The translations under genes were made by a program, and so were the position numbers. The notes under the pieces are model-generated. The model worked only from the letters and a program-made list of their open reading frames with translations, was not told the DNA's origin and searched no databases. From Clostridia bacterium (GTDB taxonomy: Bacteria; Bacillota; Clostridia; Christensenellales; Aristaeellaceae), in the NCBI GenBank assembly GCA_017436605.1, contig JAFSCW010000054.1:1-48846 (forward strand): 48,846 nucleotides of DNA, given 5' to 3'. Shown in pieces: positions 34,253 to 42,365 of the stretch (position 1 is the first letter of the stretch; each line of letters begins with the position of its first letter).

Positions 34253-34948
34253 ATGCCAAAGAAGATTCTTCTTGTTGACGATGAGCCCTTGATTCTCAAG
34301 GGATTGAAATACAGCCTTGAACAGGACGGCTATATCACCGAGGCGGCGATGGACGGAGAGGAAGCGCTTGCCAAGGTCTTCGATGATCATTACGATCTGA
34401 TCCTGCTGGACGTGATGCTCCCGGGCGTGGATGGCATCGAGGTCTGTCAGCGCGTGCGCGAGCGTTCCAATATTCCGATCATCATGCTGACGGCGAAGGG
34501 CGAGGACATGGACAAGATCCTCGGCCTGGAATACGGCGCGGACGATTACATGACCAAGCCGTTCAACATCCTGGAGGTCAAGGCGCGCATCAAGTCCATC
34601 TTCCGCCGCAGCCAGCCGATGGCCGAGGCGATCGAGGAAAAGCGCATTGTGCGCGTGCATGATCTGGAGGTCAACTGCCAGAGCCGCACGGTGTCCCTCG
34701 CCGGTCAGGCCGTCCGCCTGACGGCTAAGGAATTTGATCTGCTTCAGCTGCTGATCACGCATCGCGGCAAGGTCTACAGCAGGGAAGCGCTTCTGGAGAC
34801 GGTCTGGAAGTACGATTACATGGGCGATATGCGCACGGTGGACGTGCATATCCGCCGCCTGCGCGAGAAGATCGAGCGCGATAATTCCGGCCCGGAGTTT
34901 ATCCTGACCAAATGGGGAGTGGGTTATTATTTCACGGACAAGGACTAA
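34253..34948 (+). CDS. OmpR/PhoB-family response regulator
   Basis: A 231-residue two-component transcription factor. The receiver domain has the acidic pocket (VDDEP), phospho-acceptor Asp53 (LLDVMLPGVDG), Thr80 and Lys102 (MTKPF). The winged-helix output domain (about 125-229) contains LTAKEFDLLQLLITHRGKVYSR and the recognition region TVDVHIRRLREKI. Overall it is close to the WalR/PhoP/MtrA type. The histidine kinase gene follows at once. With a peptidoglycan carboxypeptidase diverging from it and lipoproteins downstream, a cell-envelope stress role is plausible (inference). Confidence 0.95.
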   Translation: MPKKILLVDDEPLILKGLKYSLEQDGYITEAAMDGEEALAKVFDDHYDLILLDVMLPGVDGIEVCQRVRERSNIPIIMLTAKGEDMDKILGLEYGADDYMTKPFNILEVKARIKSIFRRSQPMAEAIEEKRIVRVHDLEVNCQSRTVSLAGQAVRLTAKEFDLLQLLITHRGKVYSREALLETVWKYDYMGDMRTVDVHIRRLREKIERDNSGPEFILTKWGVGYYFTDKD

Positions 34949-34952
34949 CCCG

Positions 34953-36404
34953 CTGCACTCTGTCCGAACCAAAATACTGATCGCCTTCCTGCTGGTGATC
35001 GGCGTGTCGTTCTATCTTGTGGCGGCGTCGACGATCAGGCTGGTCGGCGATTCCCTTTTTGAGGACACGATCAGATCGGGCATGACCAGCGTATCCGAAC
35101 TCTCCGCCGTGCTCGGCGAGCATATCGGCGGCGAATCGGCCGACGCATTCTATCAGAGGCTCCTTTCGGCGGCCCGCTCCGGCGGTGGCCGCCTTTTGGT
35201 CGTGGATATGGACGGCAAGGTCCAGTTCGACACCTTCGATGAGCAGTGCGGCACGCGTCTTTCGCTCGGCGAGGTGCATACGCTTCTTCGCGGCGAACGC
35301 GAAAGCGATTACGGCTTTCATCTGATGGACGGCGCCGGGCGGGAGCAGGCGGCATCTGTGCTCGATCCGATCACCCGCCGCGACGTCAGCCGCATCTGGA
35401 TGGGCTGCTTTGCCTCTGCGCTGATCAGCGAGGGAGAGCGCGCGGGCGCGCTGGTGCTGGTTCTGTCCGTGCAGGATACCGTCGACTCGCTGACCTTCGT
35501 GCAGGACAGGATGCTCGGCGTCTTTGCGCTGGCGCTGGTGGGCGTGATGCTGCTCGCCGCGCTGATTTCGCGGATTGTAACCCGGCCGGTCAAGGAGCTT
35601 TCCGCCGGCATCGAGCGCATGAGCCGCGGCGATTACAGCCGCCGCGTGCATGTGCCGGGCAAGGGGGAGATGGCGCAGCTGGCCGCCGCGTTCAACCAGA
35701 TGAGCGAGCAGGTGCATAACCTCGACGAGGCGCGCAACCAGTTCGTCTCCAATGCCTCGCATGAGCTCAAGACCCCGCTGGCGACGATCAAGATCCTCGT
35801 GGAGTCGATGATCTATCAGGACGATATGCCCCCGGAGCTGCGCCGGGAATTCCTGGGCGATATCAATAAGGAAATCGACCGCCTGTCCTCCGTCGTCGGC
35901 GATCTTCTGACCCTTGTGCATATCGACAGCCACAAGCTGCGCCTGCGCCGGGAGATGATGGTCTTTTCCGATACCGTGCGGGAGACGGTCTCCCGTCTTT
36001 CTCCGCTGGCCAAAAAGCGCGGACAGGAAATCGCCGTTTCCATCGAGGATGAATGTGAGATGTTTGCCGATCCGGGCAAGCTCGCGCAGGTATGCTACAA
36101 CATCATCGAAAACGGAATCAAGTATACGCCGGACGGCGGAAAGATCACCGTTTCGCTGCACAGAATGGGCCGCGATGCGGTTCTGGAGATTTCGGATACC
36201 GGCGTGGGCATCCCGCAGGAAGATCTGCCCCATGTCTTTGATCGCTTCTACCGCGTGGATAAGGCGCGTTCGCGCGATACCGGCGGAACGGGACTGGGCC
36301 TTTCGATTGTCCAGCAGATTATCCGCCTGCATGCCGGCTCGGTGACGGTGCAGTCCGAGCGCGGCAAGGGCACGACGTTCACCGTACAGCTTCCGGTCAA
36401 ATGA
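34953..36404 (+). CDS. Sensor histidine kinase with HAMP domain
   Basis: Membrane sensor partner of the upstream regulator, 483 residues with the chosen start. Order: membrane helix 1 (about 8-30), extracytoplasmic sensor region (about 31-185), membrane helix 2 (about 187-209), HAMP (to about 262), HisKA with phospho-His in NASHELKTPLA (His270), and HATPase_c with IENGIKYTPDGG (N-box), DTGVGIP (G1) and GTGLGLS (G2). No ATG/GTG/TTG gives a full first helix: the first GTG (34995) would cut it. The reading LHSVRTKILIAFLLVIG starting at a CTG (34953), eight to nine bases after AAGGA, fits best. That is an unusual start codon, or translation is coupled to the preceding gene. The family call is sure, the start is not. 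Confidence 0.93.
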   Translation: MHSVRTKILIAFLLVIGVSFYLVAASTIRLVGDSLFEDTIRSGMTSVSELSAVLGEHIGGESADAFYQRLLSAARSGGGRLLVVDMDGKVQFDTFDEQCGTRLSLGEVHTLLRGERESDYGFHLMDGAGREQAASVLDPITRRDVSRIWMGCFASALISEGERAGALVLVLSVQDTVDSLTFVQDRMLGVFALALVGVMLLAALISRIVTRPVKELSAGIERMSRGDYSRRVHVPGKGEMAQLAAAFNQMSEQVHNLDEARNQFVSNASHELKTPLATIKILVESMIYQDDMPPELRREFLGDINKEIDRLSSVVGDLLTLVHIDSHKLRLRREMMVFSDTVRETVSRLSPLAKKRGQEIAVSIEDECEMFADPGKLAQVCYNIIENGIKYTPDGGKITVSLHRMGRDAVLEISDTGVGIPQEDLPHVFDRFYRVDKARSRDTGGTGLGLSIVQQIIRLHAGSVTVQSERGKGTTFTVQLPVK

Positions 36405-36449
36405 TGAGCGGATTCAGACCAATGTGATCAAGAGAGGAGGAGAGCGGCG

Positions 36450-37478
36450 ATGAAGAAAGCCATGGTCTGCGTGCTTTTGACGCTCGCGATCGTCCTTGGC
36501 TGCGAGCCGCATCTTCGTCAGGCGGCGAAAAGCCGCGCGGCTGGCGTCTGGCGCAGCCTGACGGAGGAAAAAGCGGAAAGCGCATACCCGGCGCAGGAAC
36601 CCCAAATTGCCGAGCAGCTGGGCAGCCACAGCAGAACCGACCTGATTCCCGTCACGCTGTATTATCGCTACGGCGATACCTCCGTCCTCGGCGCGCAGCA
36701 GGCGCAGCTGGATATCCGCCGCGAGGAAACGGTCGCCTCGAGCATCGTGCAGCGTCTTGTCGACGGGCCTTCGATTTCGCATGAGCGTCTTTCCGGCGTG
36801 TTCCCGCAGGGCACGCGGGTCATTTCTGTGCGGGGGGACGGGACGACGGCGTTTGTGACGCTCTCCCGCGGCTTCCTCGGCCGGCCGGACGGCGCGCCGG
36901 CAGACTGGGAGGACCTGCCGCAGTGGCAGGAGGAGGCGGCGCTGCGCAGGCTGCTTGCCGCGCAGTCGATCGTGCTTTCGCTGACGGAAGACGCGCGATA
37001 TCAGCGCGTCCAGCTGTTTATCGCCGATGGCGACGACGACATCCCCGAGCGGATTCCGCTTGCTTATTTTGATCCGCAGGTCGCCGATCCTGCGCTGGTG
37101 CTCGCCGCCAGCGCGCGGGATGAGCGCATGCTGCTGACGCCCCGTGATGCGCTTGAGGCGGTTCTGTCCGCATGGCAGGCGCGGGACTGGGCGGCGGCCT
37201 ATGCGTATCTGGGCGATGAGCAGCGGGCGCTGCTTCCGGCGCTGAGCGTCTTTGAAGCGGAAATGAATGAGCTGGACATTACCCTGCTCGATTTCGATGT
37301 GTCCGAGGGCACGGTTTCCTTCGATGGACAGCGCGCGACGCTGGTGCTGAACGCCGAGATCCGTTCAATCGAAGGCGGTGACGCGCAGATTGTGCGCGAG
37401 TCGGTGCCCCTTGCGCGCATCGAGGATAACTGGGCGATTGCGCCCGATACCCTGCGGTCGCTGATGATCCGCGACTGA
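36450..37478 (+). CDS. GerMN-domain lipoprotein
   Basis: A 342-residue probable lipoprotein: a short signal sequence ends in a lipobox-like VLGC (Cys18). A GerMN domain spans about 65-200, with VTLYYRYGDTSVLGAQQ, IVQRLVDGPS, the GTRVISVRGDGTTAFVTLS strand and a late segment with QSIVLSLTEDARYQRVQLFIAD. The C-terminal part (about 225-342) is an alpha/beta domain of unknown type, with DAALEAVLSAWQARDWAAAYAYL-like helix content. GerMN modules occur in spore-germination GerM and in actinobacterial LpqB, which partners the MtrAB two-component system. It lies 45 bases after the kinase gene with GAGGAGG as RBS, so it belongs to that operon. Sensing or envelope maintenance is inference. Confidence 0.85.
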   Translation: MKKAMVCVLLTLAIVLGCEPHLRQAAKSRAAGVWRSLTEEKAESAYPAQEPQIAEQLGSHSRTDLIPVTLYYRYGDTSVLGAQQAQLDIRREETVASSIVQRLVDGPSISHERLSGVFPQGTRVISVRGDGTTAFVTLSRGFLGRPDGAPADWEDLPQWQEEAALRRLLAAQSIVLSLTEDARYQRVQLFIADGDDDIPERIPLAYFDPQVADPALVLAASARDERMLLTPRDALEAVLSAWQARDWAAAYAYLGDEQRALLPALSVFEAEMNELDITLLDFDVSEGTVSFDGQRATLVLNAEIRSIEGGDAQIVRESVPLARIEDNWAIAPDTLRSLMIRD

Positions 37479-37505
37479 TCGGGTGGAACCGACAGGAAGT
37501 GAAGC

Positions 37506-39026
37506 ATGAAAAGAAGTTGGATCAAGCACGCGATGCTTGCTGTGCTGGTGCTGCTTGCCGCTCTTGTGCTGGGCGGCTGCGCAGGCGGCATTGAGGAACG
37601 CCCGATGGCAGATCTGTCGCAAAGCGACATTGAGCCGGGCATGCCCGCGCCGACGAAGGATGCGGCGGATGCGCGTACGTTTACGGCGACGCTGTATTTT
37701 CTGGAGGGTGAAAGCGGCATGCTGCGCCCTGTGTATCGCAGGATCACGGCCCCAGGCGAGGAGAGCCTGCCGGATGCGGCGCTTTCCGCGCTGCTGGGCG
37801 GCCCCTCCGGCGATGAGGCCGGCGTAACCTGGCCGGATCTGGGTACGGGAACGGGCGAGCGCATGCTGGAGGTTTCTTCCGGCGTGGCGACGGTCGATCT
37901 GCCTGCGCGCGCAAGGCTTCTGCCGCAGGAGACGCTGTTTGCGCTGCGGCAGGCGATCGCCAATACGCTGACGGAGTTTTCTCAGATTACCTATGTGAAC
38001 GTCCTGATCGGCGGACGCGAGGAGGGCCTTGACCTCGGCGCGACGATGCCTGTGGGCGCCCTGACGCGGCAGAACGAGCTGGATATGCGTGCGATGTATG
38101 CGCGGCTGGATGAGCAGCGCGCCGGCGGAGGGCCGATAACGCGGCTGACGACATTTTATGTTCCCTCCGCAGACGGCAGCAAGCTCCTGCCCCAGGTGCG
38201 CAGCGTCGAATATTCGCAGGTCTCTCCGATCGAATATCTGTACACGCTGCTGGATGAACTGGGCAAGGGCTCGGATCATTCGCTGGCGATGAAGGCTGTG
38301 CCTGCGCCGATGGACCATATCACGGAAATGCCCGAAATCGTGCGGACGGAGGACGGCTATCTGGCGATTGAGCTGTGCCTGAGCGGCACGCTGGATGAGG
38401 CCCTTCTGGAAGCCGGGCTGACCCGGGGCGTCTATCTGGCGATGCTGACCGATACGCTGATGGGCTTTGTGCCCGGCGTGGAGGGGCTGCTGGTGAGGAT
38501 CGGCGACGAGCAGATCGTATCGCTGGACGCGCGGGAAACGCCCGATGGACAGGCGGTGCGTTTTGAGAAAAAGCTCGCGGCGCGGAGCGACTTTGCGGGC
38601 TATATCGGCGCGCCTGTGACGCTCTATGCCATGGACGAGGAAAGCGGCATGCTCTCAAGACGCTATAGCATCGTCGGCGAGGAAGAGGCGGATGATCCGC
38701 ATGCGCGGCTTGGCGCGCTGATCCGACTGAAGGAGGAGGGTGTTTTCTCCCTGCCGGAGGAAGCAGAGCCGGAGGATGTGCTCGCCGTGCATACGGGCGA
38801 GGAGGCCATCGCGGTGAACCTGTCCGCCCGGTTTGCGGATGCGCTGAGCGATCTGCCCAGGACGCATGAACGCATTGCGGTGTATGCGATGGTCAATACC
38901 CTGACAGAGGGCACGGACATTTCAAAGGTATATTTCTTCTTCGACGGCGAGCAGGTCAAGCGCCTCGCAGGCGAACTGGACATGCGCGGCGCCTTTGTGC
39001 GCAATCCCGGAATGGTGGTGAAATGA
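37506..39026 (+). CDS. GerMN-domain lipoprotein, two or more GerMN modules
   Basis: A 506-residue lipoprotein with a canonical lipobox (VLGGC, Cys25). An N-terminal GerMN module (about 58-180) contains ATLYFLEGESGMLRPVYR, ALSALLGGPSGDEA and FALRQAIANTLTEF. A second GerMN-like module (about 215-335) contains TTFYVPSADGSKLLPQ, YLYTLLDELGKGSD and VYLAMLTDTLMGFVPG. A third, weaker copy follows (about 370-490), with VTLYAMDEESGMLSRR, LGALIRLKEEG and IAVYAMVNTLTE. The stop overlaps the holA start (ATGA), so it is tightly coupled. It is a paralogue by domain of the preceding lipoprotein. The tandem arrangement resembles LpqB but without its C-terminal beta-propeller. Confidence 0.86.
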   Translation: MKRSWIKHAMLAVLVLLAALVLGGCAGGIEERPMADLSQSDIEPGMPAPTKDAADARTFTATLYFLEGESGMLRPVYRRITAPGEESLPDAALSALLGGPSGDEAGVTWPDLGTGTGERMLEVSSGVATVDLPARARLLPQETLFALRQAIANTLTEFSQITYVNVLIGGREEGLDLGATMPVGALTRQNELDMRAMYARLDEQRAGGGPITRLTTFYVPSADGSKLLPQVRSVEYSQVSPIEYLYTLLDELGKGSDHSLAMKAVPAPMDHITEMPEIVRTEDGYLAIELCLSGTLDEALLEAGLTRGVYLAMLTDTLMGFVPGVEGLLVRIGDEQIVSLDARETPDGQAVRFEKKLAARSDFAGYIGAPVTLYAMDEESGMLSRRYSIVGEEEADDPHARLGALIRLKEEGVFSLPEEAEPEDVLAVHTGEEAIAVNLSARFADALSDLPRTHERIAVYAMVNTLTEGTDISKVYFFFDGEQVKRLAGELDMRGAFVRNPGMVVK

Positions 39027-40042
39027 CGATGGATCAATGGGCATTCTTTGATGCGATCAAGGCCGGAAAGGTGGAAAACGTCTATCTTTTCCACGGGCCG
39101 GAGGGCTATATCCGCCGCAGCGCGCTGGCTGCGCTGGAAAAGAAGGTGCTCATGCCGGGGCTGGAGAGCATGAACAGGACGGTCATGCATGCGCCCTCTG
39201 CGCAGGCGGTGATCGAAAACTGCGAAACGCTGCCGATGATGAGCGATTACCGGCTGATCATCGTGCGCGACTGCGCGCTGCTTTCCGCCGGAAAGGCGAA
39301 GGATGAAGCACAGGACAGCCAGATGCTGTGCGATTATCTGGCCTGCGTGCCGGAGACAACCTGTCTGGTGTTCGAATGCGATGCGGCGATCGACAAGCGC
39401 AAGAAGCTGACCAAGCAGCTGCTTGCGCTGCCCGGCGCGGTTTCCTTTGATACGCTGGACGACGCCCAGCTTCACCGGTGGATCGGACAGCAGCTGCGCC
39501 CCTTCGGCAAGAAGATGGATCGGGCGACGAGCGATCTGCTCGCCTTCACCAGCGGCAGGGATCTGACGCTGCTCTCGGGTGAACTGCAAAAGCTGGCGGC
39601 CTATGCGCAGGAAAGAGACGTCATCACACAGGTGGACGTCGAGGAGATTGCGACCCATACGGCGGAATGTACCATCTTTGCGATGGTGGATGCGCTCAGC
39701 GCCGGCAAGGTGCGCGAGGCCTTCGAACTGCTGTCCGTGCTGCTCTCCTCCGGGGAACAGCGCATCGGCATCCTTGCGATGATCACCAGGCATTACCGGC
39801 AGATGATGCACCTGAGCGCCATGCAGCAGGAGCGCACGCCGCAGGCGCAGATCGCCAAAGCACTGGGTATTCCTCCTTTTGCGCTGACGAGGCTTGCCAA
39901 GCAGGTCGGCAGGCGGAGCTACGAGGCGCTGAAGGGACAGGTTGAGGCCTGCGTGCAGGCGGATTACGACATCAAACGCGGCGCCATGCGGGAGGACGCA
40001 GCCCTTGACCGGCTGATGCTCCTGCTCGCGCGCGGAGAATAA
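39023..40042 (+). CDS. holA: DNA polymerase III subunit delta
   Basis: The clamp-loader delta subunit, which opens the sliding clamp. It has 339 residues, the usual length. Recognisable parts are NVYLFHGPEGYIRRSALAAL near the N-terminus (the degenerate Walker A region), LIIVRDCALLSAGK, the stretch DKRKKLTKQL, LHRWIGQQL, the lid region GRDLTLLSGELQKLAAYA, and the C-terminal collar domain with GILAMITRHYRQMMHLSAM and ALDRLMLLLARG. Its start overlaps the GerMN lipoprotein stop. In many Firmicutes holA stands with comEC and rpsT, so this operon position is unusual. Confidence 0.93.
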   Translation: MTMDQWAFFDAIKAGKVENVYLFHGPEGYIRRSALAALEKKVLMPGLESMNRTVMHAPSAQAVIENCETLPMMSDYRLIIVRDCALLSAGKAKDEAQDSQMLCDYLACVPETTCLVFECDAAIDKRKKLTKQLLALPGAVSFDTLDDAQLHRWIGQQLRPFGKKMDRATSDLLAFTSGRDLTLLSGELQKLAAYAQERDVITQVDVEEIATHTAECTIFAMVDALSAGKVREAFELLSVLLSSGEQRIGILAMITRHYRQMMHLSAMQQERTPQAQIAKALGIPPFALTRLAKQVGRRSYEALKGQVEACVQADYDIKRGAMREDAALDRLMLLLARGE

Positions 40043-40046
40043 CAAA

Positions 40047-40106
40047 CAGCCCTCCCGTCCTCTGGAAACCGCGCAGCGGATTCCGGAGGATCGGAAGGGC
40101 TTTTGT
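40047..40106. terminator. Terminator between holA and the CAP-domain gene
   Basis: AGCCCTTCC-type arms (AGCCCTCCCGTCCTCTGG from 40048; CCGGAGGATCGGAAGGGCT to 40102) pair with some mismatches around a GC-rich inner loop, followed by TTTTG. Confidence 0.7.
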
Positions 40107-40178
40107 CCGGGCGGAAGAAACCGCCGTCTGCGCGGCGCATAGGATCAAGCTGCCGCGCGCTTTGGGTATGGCCGCCGG

Positions 40179-40688
40179 TTATCGGGCAAAGATCTGCGTC
40201 AGATAGACGTGGCCGTTTTGGTCCAGCGCGACCCCGACGCCGAATTTGGTATACGCGCGGCTCATGATGTTGCTGCGGTGCCCGGGGGAGGAAAGGAACG
40301 CTGCCTGACATTTTTCGACCGTGGCGTGATGGGCGATGTTTTCGCCTGCGCCGGAAAAACGATAGCCGAAATGGGTGAGCATGGCGCGCACGTCGCCGTA
40401 TGTCGGCGAGGTATGCGCGAAATACTGATTATCGCGCATGTCCTCGGATTTGATCCGCGCGATGCGGCATAGCTCAGGATCGAGCGTGAGGGCGGGCAGC
40501 GCGTATGCGGCGCGGTCTGAATTCATAAGATTTCGTGCGGTGTGCTCTTGCGCTGACAGGGAAGCTGTTGTATAATGTGCCACGAACGAAGTCGTATCCG
40601 CTGCGGCAGGCGCGCCGCCTGCCGGCAGGATAAGCAGCATCAGCGTACAGAGCGCCTTCGTGATTTGCGTGCGTGTCTTTGTTTTCAT
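40179..40688 (-). CDS. CAP-domain (SCP/PR1, YkwD-like) secreted protein
   Basis: A 169-residue secreted protein: a signal peptide (about 1-30, ending APAAADT) followed by one CAP domain. Signature parts are MNSDRAAYALPALTLDPELCRIARIKSEDM, NQYFAHTSP with the first His, GENIAHH with Glu and His, SPGHRSNIM and VYLTQIFAR, so the putative metal-binding His/Glu set is kept. Bacterial YkwD-like proteins are extracytoplasmic with unclear activity. It lacks the usual C-terminal disulfide region. RBS AAGGAGG lies seven bases before the start. It converges with holA and has its own promoter. Confidence 0.92.
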   Translation of the reverse strand: MKTKTRTQITKALCTLMLLILPAGGAPAAADTTSFVAHYTTASLSAQEHTARNLMNSDRAAYALPALTLDPELCRIARIKSEDMRDNQYFAHTSPTYGDVRAMLTHFGYRFSGAGENIAHHATVEKCQAAFLSSPGHRSNIMSRAYTKFGVGVALDQNGHVYLTQIFAR

Positions 40689-40729
40689 GGGTGCCTCCTT
40701 GGCGTGTTCTCCTTAGCGGGACGCTTATG

Positions 40730-40759
40730 AGCATAGCGCACGGCAAGGATGGAATGCAA
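40730..40759 (-). promoter_or_regulatory. Promoter of the CAP-domain gene
   Basis: On the minus strand: -35 TTGCAT (40759-40754), 18-bp spacer, -10 TATGCT (40735-40730). Confidence 0.6.
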
Positions 40760-40812
40760 CAAATCTGGCAGGGAATTGCCATGGAAATATACGTCGATCA
40801 GGAGGATGGCCT

Positions 40813-41208
40813 ATGGGCTTCATGAAGTGTCCGAGATGTGAACTCAACTACATCCGGGAGGAAGAACAGTACTGCTCTGTCTGCAAGCGCGAGATGAAGG
40901 GCGAAGTGTATGACGATCCGTTTGAGCTTTGCTCGATCTGCAGGGAGAATCCTGTGATGCCGGGCAAGGACGTATGCCCCATCTGCTACAAGGAAATGAA
41001 CCAGCAGCAGGGCCTGCGCGACGATTCGAACGAGGACGCGCAGCAGCCGGACGTCAGCATTGATATGGACGATGTGTCCGATATGCAGGAGATTGAACTG
41101 GATGAGCTTCCCGAGGATATGCCGGCCGAAATCGGCGAGCAGATTTCCCTCGAAGAGGAAAAGAGCAAGGAAGCCGACATGGACGACGAGGACGAAGAGG
41201 ACGAATAA
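40813..41208 (+). CDS. Zinc-ribbon protein with acidic tail
   Basis: A 131-residue protein of unknown function. The N-terminal half has four CxxC pairs: Cys6/Cys9 (CPRC), Cys21/Cys24 (CSVC), Cys40/Cys43 (CSIC) and Cys55/Cys58 (CPIC), enough for two zinc ribbons. The C-terminal half (about 70-131) is almost all Asp, Glu, Met and Ser, ending DDEDEEDE, and is surely disordered. Basic residues are in the Zn part, so self-association or RNA-protein interaction is possible. RBS AGGAGG lies seven bases before the ATG. The phosphoesterase gene follows 29 bases later, suggesting co-transcription. Confidence 0.8.
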   Translation: MGFMKCPRCELNYIREEEQYCSVCKREMKGEVYDDPFELCSICRENPVMPGKDVCPICYKEMNQQQGLRDDSNEDAQQPDVSIDMDDVSDMQEIELDELPEDMPAEIGEQISLEEEKSKEADMDDEDEEDE

Positions 41209-41237
41209 GCGTCCTTTTGCAGTGGCGGGGTGAAAGC

Positions 41238-41963
41238 GTGAGGATTTTTGCTATCGGCGATCTGCATTTGCCTGGCGGCGACAAGAAGCCGATGGATGTT
41301 TTCGGCCCGCACTGGGAGAATCACTTTGAGCGCATCAGCCGGGACTGGCGTGCGAAGGTGGCGGATGAGGACGTCGTGCTGATTCCGGGAGATATCTCCT
41401 GGGCGATGCAGCTTCAGGCCGCGCTGGAGGATCTTCGCAGGATTGCGCAGCTTCCGGGAAGAAAGCTGATTCTGCGCGGCAACCACGATTACTGGTGGTC
41501 TTCGCTGACTCAGCTTCGATGCAGCATGCCCGACGGCATGTACGCCGTGCAGAACGATGCGTATGATGCGGGCGACGTCGTCTTCTGCGGCACGCGCGGC
41601 TGGATGATTCCGCCGTCCGTGCTCAGCGGGGAAGGTGAAAATGCCGCGCTCTCGCAGGATGAAAAGCTCTATCGACGCGAGGCGCTGCGCATGGAAATGT
41701 CCCTGAAGACGGCGCGCAGGATCGCCGGAGACAGACCTGTATTTGCGATGATGCATTATCCGCCGCTGCTGCCCGAGCATGCGCGATGCGGAACGGAATT
41801 TACGCGGCTGATGACGCTCTACGGCGTCAGCCGCTGCGTATATGGGCATCTCCACGGGCCGAGCGTACAGCGGGGGTATACCGGCATGTATAACCAGGTG
41901 CAGTATGATCTGGTTTCCTGCGATGCGCTGGGCTTTGCGCTCAAGGACGTCAGCCTTGGATGA
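41238..41963 (+). CDS. Calcineurin-like metallophosphoesterase
   Basis: A 241-residue dinuclear-metal phosphoesterase, substrate unknown. The five metal/active-site blocks are in order: GDLHL (Asp8, His10), GDISW, GNHDYWW, the His in MMHYPP, and GHLH. The GTG at 41238 starts the protein at MRIFAIGDLHL, as in relatives; an upstream in-frame ATG adds seven residues with a poor ribosome-binding site. It is similar in layout to the YkuE/YpbG-like group of uncharacterised bacterial phosphoesterases. A terminator follows. Confidence 0.9.
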   Translation: MRIFAIGDLHLPGGDKKPMDVFGPHWENHFERISRDWRAKVADEDVVLIPGDISWAMQLQAALEDLRRIAQLPGRKLILRGNHDYWWSSLTQLRCSMPDGMYAVQNDAYDAGDVVFCGTRGWMIPPSVLSGEGENAALSQDEKLYRREALRMEMSLKTARRIAGDRPVFAMMHYPPLLPEHARCGTEFTRLMTLYGVSRCVYGHLHGPSVQRGYTGMYNQVQYDLVSCDALGFALKDVSLG

Positions 41964-41998
41964 TATCCTGAAATGAAACCGAATAGTTTGCTCTTGAA

Positions 41999-42036
41999 GG
42001 GGCGCTTTGCGATCGGATCGCAGAGCGTCCTTTTTT
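41999..42036 (+). terminator. Terminator after the phosphoesterase gene
   Basis: Stem GGGGCGCTTTGCGATC/GATCGCAGAGCGTCC, with G-T pairs, followed by six T residues. Confidence 0.88.
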
Positions 42037-42101
42037 GTATCCGTGCGCCGGTTTTCTGTGGCATCTTTGGAACTTCGGCGAAAGCGGCAGGACGGGCATA
42101 G

Positions 42102-42122
42102 GCAGGCAGAGCCTGCTTTTTT
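42102..42122 (+). terminator. Second terminator 65 bases downstream
   Basis: GCAGGC/GCCTGC stem around AGA with six T residues. No gene lies between it and the preceding terminator. The 402-base gap 41964-42365 holds two terminators, about 160 bases with no feature I can name (42123-42285) and the mraZ promoter. Confidence 0.8.
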
Positions 42123-42285
42123 GTGCTCGAATAGGCCGGAGCATACCGGGCGGCGGGAGGATGCCGGGGGCGGACGGCGCAAAAAACGGCGTGAAATCCT
42201 GCCGGTGAATCGGCTGACTGTTGTTTTATTACACAAATGTTACGAGGAAACAGGGGATTTAGCAAATTCTTCATCGGCTAGGTGC

Positions 42286-42337
42286 TTGAAAAGTGGAGTA
42301 AAATGGTGTAAAGTAATTGAGAAAGGGTGGAAAGTGG
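42286..42337 (+). promoter_or_regulatory. dcw promoter with MraZ-box-like repeats
   Basis: -35 TTGAAA (42286-42291), 17-bp spacer, weak -10 TAAAGT (42309-42314). Over it lie 10-bp-spaced direct repeats AGTGGAGTAA (42292-42301) and AATGGTGTAA (42302-42311), with further GTGG at 42327 and 42334. MraZ family proteins bind such TGG(N) direct repeats upstream of their own operon, so autoregulation is likely. Confidence 0.65.
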
Positions 42338-42365
42338 TTCGATTGAGGAAGGAGGGGTGATCCGC

